Shown here piece after piece: positions 13,343-24,148 of a stretch of DNA of 24,148 nucleotides (within the stretch, counting starts at the first letter, position 1; every line of letters starts with the position of its first letter). The notes beneath the pieces are model-generated. The model ran no database searches, was not told the DNA's origin, and saw only the letters and a program-made list of their open reading frames with translations. The position numbers and the translations under genes are program-made. Source of the stretch: Amphimedon queenslandica (Eukaryota > Porifera > Demospongiae > Haplosclerida > Niphatidae). The stretch covers positions 396,675-420,822 of the forward strand of contig NW_003546273.1 in NCBI RefSeq assembly GCF_000090795.2, given 5' to 3'.

Positions 13343-15947
13343 TCACACCAGTCCTCTTATTTTCATGTCATAGACAACTTCTTCGACTTTCTTTGTGTCG
13401 TACTTGAGGGAATCGAATCTCCTCCTCAGAGTGTCATTCTTTAGATTGAGGAGTCTGAAGCCACTGCTGAGCTCATTGACAAATGATAGTATTTGAACAG
13501 GAACGTTATAATCACCTAAGATAACACTATTGACTGATAATCTGGACTAGAAACAGAGAGAGGGAGAGAGAGAGAGAAAAAATAATGAAGTGCAAAAGAG
13601 AAAGGGTGATAAAAGAAGAGAGGGAGTGAGAAGGTGTTTGTCATTACCAGTTCTTTTGTTAGCATGAGCAGTCCAATCAGATAGTCTTCAAGGTCAAGTT
13701 GAAATCCTTGAAAAAAACAACAAGAAATAAGTAGAATAACTGTATAGTATCTACAAGTCCATTATAAGTACATACAATAGTCACAAGTTTATTGTTGAAC
13801 TTGTTAGTACTTACAAACTTGCTACAAGTAAAAATTTCTCAACAATACCTTGTAAATTATTCATTGCAGTAAGAGTGTATGAGTCATTGCAGTCGCAAGT
13901 TCTGTCTTACCTCCTAGTGTAGCTGAGACTGATTCTCTCGTTACCAGAGCTTCACTGGTTTTACCAGATACCGAGGACTCCAGGAAAGCTTTAAGAGAAA
14001 TCATGAATGACACCCTCTGTAGGACACACTTCCAGTGGTCATGATACCTGAAAAATATGAATCATTTCTTAATTGATAGTCAAGCTTCGGAGTGCATCTG
14101 CATCAAGAGGTCAGATTACACAACCAATTCATGCTTTAATGTCAATGGGAAATTAGGTTGTCATTCTGTTACCATCAAACCATCCATGGATATTATAACA
14201 TGGATGATATTTCCCCTATTATTACATATAGTGGAGCAAACACAGGCAGCAGTACCAGTGAGTAAACACTATTATTCATAACAATTAGCATAAGCTAATG
14301 TCTAAAACATGGGAGTGTTCCCTGTTAAATTAATAAACTTAACGAGACATGAATTGATACGTCATAGGATCCACCACAGTGACACCAATAACACAGAAAC
14401 ATATGCTCAGCAATAAAATACTCAATACCTCAATCAAATGGTTTACTCAAGTGGCTAAATGTTAATTTAGCAGGAATCTACAATAAAGTGAATTTGTGCC
14501 CTACAATTACATCAATATAATTCTAATAATTCTATAATAGTAGAAATTAGCAGTCAGTAAGATAAAAGTGGTTCTTCCTTACTTGTAATAATGGTTGGGT
14601 GGGATTATTCCAGAGAGGGAGGACAACTGTTGTTCCACATCCTTCAGAAGTGGTTCAGAAGATTTGCATAACTCAGCCACTGTATGTGCATGCATACATA
14701 AGAAGTGTTTGTTTATTAGCTAATAATAATATATAGACATTATGCTTTGTACATTGTATTATGTATACATAAAAATGATGGGAAATAGATGGATCAGAGA
14801 GCATGATTGCAAACAGAGAAATATTAAACATCAAAGAAGCTCCAGTTGTGTGAGGTGGTGTGCCACTGTATGTTGATAAGAAAGTGTGTAACTGTGTATG
14901 AGAGAAAGTGTGTGTGAGTGCGTGTGTGTGTGTGTGTATATGGGTGTGTGTGTATGTGAGTGGGGGGTCACTTTAAAATGCAATTATTGTGAGTAACAGT
15001 GCAACAATTGTGCCTTTAAAAGATTGACGGCAAAATTAGATTAGGGAACGAAACATTACCGGTAATGGATAATAGTAATAATCATAATTAATTTAAAGGT
15101 ACAATGACTTAATGCACACATAAATGGTCAGTTTTACAGTTACATACATTTTGAATGAGGAGTTTGGTGGATAAGAGAAAAATGTGTCACCAGTCTACAG
15201 CTAGTGTTCTCCAATTGTTGTACCACACTCCTAATAGCCTGAGGAAAGAAAAGAAAGGATCCTTTATACACTATTAGCCACAAAAAATAATCACTGTTAC
15301 ATTAAACTGTAAACATGTTATTTATTTAAGAAAAGCAGGCTAATGCAATTTCATGCATCAAGTGATGTGGTTGGCTTACATCCAATAATGATGAAAATAA
15401 ACACATTAAGGAAGTGTTCCTCCTGCAGCTCAAATGTGTAACCAAAATACTGAAATACTACGCCATGACAATTTCCTTTTTAAAAGATATAAATTCACAA
15501 AAGCCTTTGTTTTTAATAATTATAAGCTGGGAGAGCTACATGCATTAAGATATAAAGAAGAGGAGAACACTCGTCTGTGTGAAAATTAAAGATAATGGCA
15601 ATTTAATATCGTTGACATAGAATTTGCTAAAAGAAATACTCTCAAAAATTATTGACACTGTATAAAAATTAGCTTCAGCTACTTAGCTACAGAGAGTTCC
15701 ATGCAATGAAAGCATTACCGTATCTCTCCTCTCCTACCTCTTTCTTTTGATGTTCTTGTAAAAACGAGTCACGAACTCCTGAAAATATACTAATGGCGTT
15801 CTCCAGGCCTCCCTCCGTCCCTCCCAGCAGGCTCATTCCTTCTAGTACCTTCTCTCCATCACCTCCTTCCCTCTCTTTACCTTCTGTAGCGATAATCGAG
15901 CCAGTTTCTTCACTAGTTGCCACGCCACGTGATTCCTCGTGCGCCAT
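13343..15947 (-). CDS. TSN: Translin (RNA-binding subunit of C3PO)
   Basis: Exons 15947-15738, 15238-15148, 14679-14583, 14047-13911, 13706-13648 and 13546-13343 join into 265 aa. Translin is an all-helical, octamer-forming nucleic-acid-binding protein; with the catalytic subunit TRAX it forms C3PO, which helps RISC activation and tRNA processing. Family features seen: IRSVVQQLENT, HYYKYHDHWKCVLQRVSFMISLKAFLE (basic/aromatic core), LVTRESV, LDLEDYLIGLLMLTKELSRLSVNSV, FVNELSSGFRLLNLKNDTLRRRFDSLKYD and KKVEEVVYDMKIRG at the end. The human protein is about 228 aa; the extra length is an acidic Gly/Glu-rich N-terminus (residues 1-37). Met38 at 15836 may be the true start, since the usual family start falls close to it. 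Divergent from the MFSD9-like gene, possibly sharing a promoter. Confidence 0.92.
14048..14582 (-). other. Translin intron 3, no gene seen
   Basis: 535-bp intron. The plus-strand open stretch at 14057-14281 has no recognisable domain and lies antisense inside the intron; not supported. No clear repeat. Confidence 0.5.
14680..15737 (-). other. Translin introns 1 and 2, flanking the exon 15238-15148
   Basis: Two introns, 15737-15239 (499 bp) and 15147-14680 (468 bp). The second contains a GT microsatellite near 14886-14962. Otherwise AT-rich without supported coding sequence. Confidence 0.55.
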
Positions 15948-15994
15948 ATTTTATAGGCGTGGTCTTTTCTTAAGAAGACACCTTCTAATCAAAG
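15948..15994. promoter_or_regulatory. 47-bp head-to-head gap between translin and MFSD9-like start codons
   Basis: Only 47 bp separate the two upstream-most ATGs, so both genes probably use one bidirectional promoter that also overlaps coding DNA. On the minus strand a TATAAAA lies at 15955-15949, just before the first translin ATG; too close to serve that ATG, but well placed for a transcript that begins inside exon 1 and uses Met38. An E-box CACGTG lies at 15925-15930 within translin exon 1. Confidence 0.5.
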
Positions 15995-17757
15995 ATGGCG
16001 ACTCGTCTGAGCACAAATGCTTTCGTCCGAACCTTGTACTTCATTGTATTTCTGGTGTGTACACAATTTTACATTATTGCACTTATTCCCCCATTACTAG
16101 GACATGCTGGGAGTTAGTATGATCATTGGAATCATGATACAAGCGTTTAAGAGCCGAGGAATATCTCCTTCTGTAACTGGCCTAGTTGGATCTCTCTATG
16201 GAGCTATTCAGATATTCTCTGGTCCTGTCATAGTACGTTAAAGGATTCATTGTATGATGCATAATGTCAATGGAGGATATTAATTTTAAAAAATTATAAT
16301 AGTAGTAATTAAAGTTTTGTGGTGAGGAATGCAAAAATGCCTGGAAAACTTAGAAGTACCAGCTCTATGAAAGCCACTGCAGTTTTGATTCAATATGACC
16401 ATTGATTGCTGCAGAAAGAATTGTAGCATGCATCAGAACATCATAATTGAGAACCTGCCTTAAGTCACTTGCATTTTTAAAATGTTGCAGAAAAAAACTA
16501 AAATTTTATGGTACTAATGCATTTTCACTCTTTCACTCAGGGTAGATTGGGTGACGTGTATGGACGTAAGAAGTTCATGTTCTTATCTTATTTGATGCCA
16601 GGACTGAGCTACTTAATACTTGGCACTACATCATCAGTACACCTACTGATTGTGAGCAGAATTCTTAATGGTAAGAGAAGATATAATATGTACATGTACA
16701 TATGTATTCTGATTGATCATAGAAATTGGTAAACAAAATTCTGTCTTTATATGATTGTTAAGAAAGTTTGAGCTGTTCTGATCAAAATTAGATGCGTTTA
16801 AACGGCTAAGTAGAATTCTCCATTTTTGTTGCACATGTTTTATGCTACACTTATTTATGAAGTTTGAGCTCATTATGATTAATTATTATTATTATTATAG
16901 GTGTCTTTAAACATGGTCAGTTATGTTCCAGAGCGTACATCACAGAGCAAGTACCCAGTGACAAACAATCGGCCATATTGGGATATTTCAATTCCTTTAG
17001 CAGCCTGGGTTTCATCATCGGACCCCTTGTTGGAGGGTACCTAGCAGAAATGGACCCCCAACTAGGCCTACCATTCATAGCATCAGCAGGTGTCTTTTTC
17101 ACAGCCTCTACGGTGATACTACTAATGATACCGGAGTCAAAAAATATAGCAAAAACCGCTACTTTTAACTGGAGGGAAGTCTTTTCCTCACTCAATATAT
17201 TCGATGGGTTTAAGTGGTCGGAACAATATGACATACTCCTATTTCGATTTGTGTCTTCTCTCTCGGTTATAACCTATCGAAGGAACTTTACCATCTTCCT
17301 AGAAGAGGTACATGGCATGACAGGGAAACACAGCACCAAAGGTTTGATAATGTCCTTCAATGCTATTGTGGGAATGATTGCGTCAAGTTTCGCCGGGCGG
17401 GTCTCGAAATATTATCGTAGCCAATCAAAATTACTCGTTCACATGACGATCCTCATGTGTCTCGCTATGATTGGTTCCGTCTGGTTGCCATGGCTACCGG
17501 TCACCATTGTCTGTTTGATCCCGTTGAGCGTGGCGACAGCTAACCTTCGGATTGCGTCGGTCAAAGTAATGTTGACGAGGGGAGACCAGGGTCAGAAGGG
17601 GGCGTTAATTGGAATAGGAGCATCTGTGACATCACTCGCTCGTGCATTGGGTCCGAGTGTTGTGGGCGTGGCTCAAGAATACAGTAGTGTGTATTCCGGA
17701 TACATAAGCAGTGGACTGGGTGTGGTTAGCTTATTATTAGCATTTAATGTTTATTAA
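15995..17757 (+). CDS. MFSD9: MFSD9-like major facilitator superfamily transporter
   Basis: Exons 15995-16054, 16101-16232, 16541-16670 and 16901-17757 join into 392 aa. Major facilitators move small solutes across membranes; the substrate of MFSD9 is unknown. The first helix is TLYFIVFLDMLGVSMIIG. Loop 2-3 has the family motif A, GRLGDVYGRKK (residues 65-75), built from exon 3 right after GPVI. RILNGVFKHGQLCSRAYITEQVP and ILGYFNSFSSLGFIIGPLVGGYLAE match the MFSD9 segment IFKHT..SRALLSDVVP..IGHFN..SGVGFILGPVVGGYL. The C-terminal half has LIGIGASVTSLARALGPSVVGVAQE, also MFSD9-like. Human MFSD9 is about 474 aa; the central loop is shorter here. The large last exon carries more than two-thirds of the protein. 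Convergent with DBR1. Confidence 0.85.
16671..16900 (+). other. MFSD9-like intron 3 with diverged repeat copy
   Basis: 230-bp intron. About 16770-16875 matches, in reverse orientation and with drift, the repeat family at 19019-19396: agaattctccatttttgtt, then tgttttatgctac, then aagtttgagct. This suggests an older insertion. An ATT run precedes the acceptor. Confidence 0.5.
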
Positions 17758-17994
17758 TCATTATTTTTATTATCCATATGTTGTATTAGTACTTTCATAT
17801 TATTATTATCATTATTATTATTATTAGTATTATTAGTATTATTATTAGTATTATTAGTATCATTATTATTATTATTATTATGTATTGTTAATATTATTAC
17901 TATTTTTCTGTTTATTTTTAAAACTCCTCACAAAAAACGGAGATCATAAAACACTTTGATAAAAACCAAGAGCGAGTGGAATCCAGCACTTACT
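17758..17994. other. Convergent 3' region, MFSD9-like/DBR1
   Basis: 237 bp between the two stop codons. About 17793-17885 is an imperfect (ATT)n microsatellite with interspersed AGT units. No canonical AATAAA was recognised on either strand. Confidence 0.6.
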
Positions 17995-22786
<4,792 letters not shown>

Positions 22787-22880
22787 TTTGAGTAGGAGCA
22801 CGTGGTTAAAGATTACGTACTCAGGCGGAGAGTATCCGGAGAAATGTGTTTGTGGGCGTTACCTCATAACAAAATGGCAG
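22787..22880 (-). promoter_or_regulatory. DBR1 5' flank
   Basis: 94 bp between the DBR1 ATG and the nearest end of the inverted-repeat element at 22881-23603. It probably holds the DBR1 leader and core promoter. No TATA box seen. Confidence 0.4.
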
Positions 22881-23603
22881 CATAGATAATAGAGTAAATG
22901 AAAGGGATTGGAAACGGAAGCGTGAGCGTAGCCCAACCTCCATTCATTTGTATTGCTGCTAGGCTGACAGAGGCTCGTTGAAATTTTTTGTCACAATTTA
23001 CCCTTGATTTTCTTTCTTTTAGGAGCAATATCTCGCAAACAAGTGTTCCTATGCAAGTGAAATTAATGCATCAAGAAGCCTAATGTTTCCTCTTTATAAT
23101 TCTGTTTTCTATTGTACAGATAATTTTACCATGTTAATGTTATGGCACTTTTAAAACCATAAAATGTATTTTTTGTCATTATAATCCCTTTTTTGAAAAC
23201 AAGCTAGAGTAAAATGCAATATCTTTATAATCATATGAAAGAGTTTTCATTTGCATATCGAATGATACTAGTTAGGGTTAGAATCCATGAAGCATGAGTT
23301 TGTTATAACAGAAAAAGGGCGAAAAGTGAAAACATTTTGTTGTACCTATAACTCGTTGCAAAATAGCGTTGTAGAAGTAAAAACCTTGCTGCAGGTAGTC
23401 CAACACTTTCTATATCGAACAGTAGGTATATCATAAGTAAGCGTCCTCTTAGATCTCCATAAATATCTTTCGAAGTCCTTGCAGTACAGCCTCACTAATG
23501 GAGGAGATGGGAAATCAACCAGGTTTTGGGCCTGTAACCAATAGCAACATCAACCAGCCTACGCCCCCGTTTCCAATCCCTTTCATTTACTCTAATATCT
23601 ATG
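22881..23603. mobile_element. Non-autonomous TIR element, about 723 bp
   Basis: The left end 22881-22917 and right end 23567-23603 are reverse complements over about 37 bp with about two mismatches. The core agagtaaatgaaaggg plus attggaaacgg is perfect over 27 bp (22891-22917 versus 23567-23593), and the outer ends both read catagat in terminal orientation. The inside has no convincing transposase: open stretches such as 23498-23686 show no domain. Best read as a MITE or solo foldback of a larger family. No target-site duplication assigned. Confidence 0.65.
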
Positions 23604-24148
23604 GTTACAATAATTTATTAATTTGCCCCGCCCAAAACGAGCCCCTCCCTTGTCAATTCTTTGCAAAATTTGCATCCTGCTTATAGCTTGTTCTTTGATC
23701 AATGGCAACTAAAACCAGTTCTTGTTCCTCTTCTCTGGGTCTCTTCTCTTCTCCTTTGACTATTATTATACATGTACATGTATGATATAAAATAATGTAC
23801 ATGTAATAATAAATTATTAATACATACGGTAGGTCGGGATATATTCGCGACTGCTTATTTTTGCGATAATAAAAACTAATAAAAAGGTTTAATTAAATAC
23901 CATGGAAACCAATCGATTGTTGCTATGACAATAAGACCACGTGTTTATACAATTACAGTGTTCAGCAGCCTATTTATCTATTTTTTAGCAGCTTTAGTGG
24001 GAGCCATCCAGTTCTCCATCCGCTATCTTCTTGTATGGACCACTACCTTCGAGGCTCTTTGCTGGAAATCCTTGCCACTCCACTTGTTGCATGCTGGTGA
24101 TAATTAACCACGCCCAAGTCAATAGAGTCCCAAGAATGGGCCAAGATA
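23604..24148. other. Right edge, no supported gene
   Basis: 545 bp. A short plus-strand open stretch at 23925-24107 is hydrophobic but matches nothing I know, and it lacks any visible partner exon. An imperfect inverted acatgtacatgta motif lies near 23770-23803. The end may be the edge of another gene's promoter or 5' region. Confidence 0.35.

Noticed and set aside
14057..14281. Plus-strand open frame of 74 codons inside translin
   Set aside because: Lies antisense in an intron with no recognisable domain or codon pattern.
23498..24107. Two plus-strand open frames near the right edge as a possible transposase or gene
   Set aside because: Short, no domain, one crosses the TIR of the element, no splice partners seen.

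Overview
The window reads as nuclear DNA of an early-branching animal, most likely a demosponge such as Amphimedon (inference from very compact AT-rich gene spacing, tiny 42-60 nt introns, a multi-SRCR protein and animal-specific SMAD and Rac-like genes; the species cannot be proved from the sequence alone). Seven protein-coding genes are packed into 24 kb, all interrupted by introns. I rebuilt every exon by hand from splice signals, reading phase and family similarity. All models keep frame from ATG to stop, except the first gene, which runs off the left edge.

Layout. (1) 1-6357, minus: secreted multi-SRCR-domain protein, at least 12 SRCR domains over 24 exons, open at the left edge. (2) 6869-9164, plus: HSPBP1/Fes1-type Hsp70 nucleotide exchange factor, 8 exons, 305 aa, divergent from gene 1. 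(3) 9625-13018, minus: receptor-regulated SMAD, SMAD2/3-like, 6 exons, 462 aa, convergent with gene 2. (4) 13343-15947, minus: translin, 6 exons, 265 aa. (5) 15995-17757, plus: MFSD9-like major facilitator, 4 exons, 392 aa; its ATG lies head-to-head with that of translin with only 47 bp between them. (6) 17995-22786, minus: RNA lariat debranching enzyme DBR1, 12 coding exons, 466 aa, convergent with gene 5. (7) 21137-21974, plus: Rac-like small GTPase, 3 exons, 184 aa, lying wholly inside the third intron of DBR1 on the opposite strand. The region 22787-24148 has no gene I can support; it holds an element of about 720 bp with terminal inverted repeats, close upstream of the DBR1 start.

The genes do not form one pathway. 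They cover innate or surface recognition (SRCR), proteostasis (HSPBP1), TGF-beta signalling (SMAD), RNA metabolism (translin, DBR1), transport (MFSD9) and cytoskeletal signalling (Rac-like). The most interesting structure is the Rac-like gene nested in the gene of the enzyme that debranches intron lariats; the SRCR gene built from a repeated three-domain, five-exon unit with paired loss of two cysteines; an R-SMAD whose tail ends Ser-Asp-Thr and whose DNA-contacting hairpin is altered; and several MITE-like families in introns, one with tandem copies joined at perfect 20-bp palindromes.
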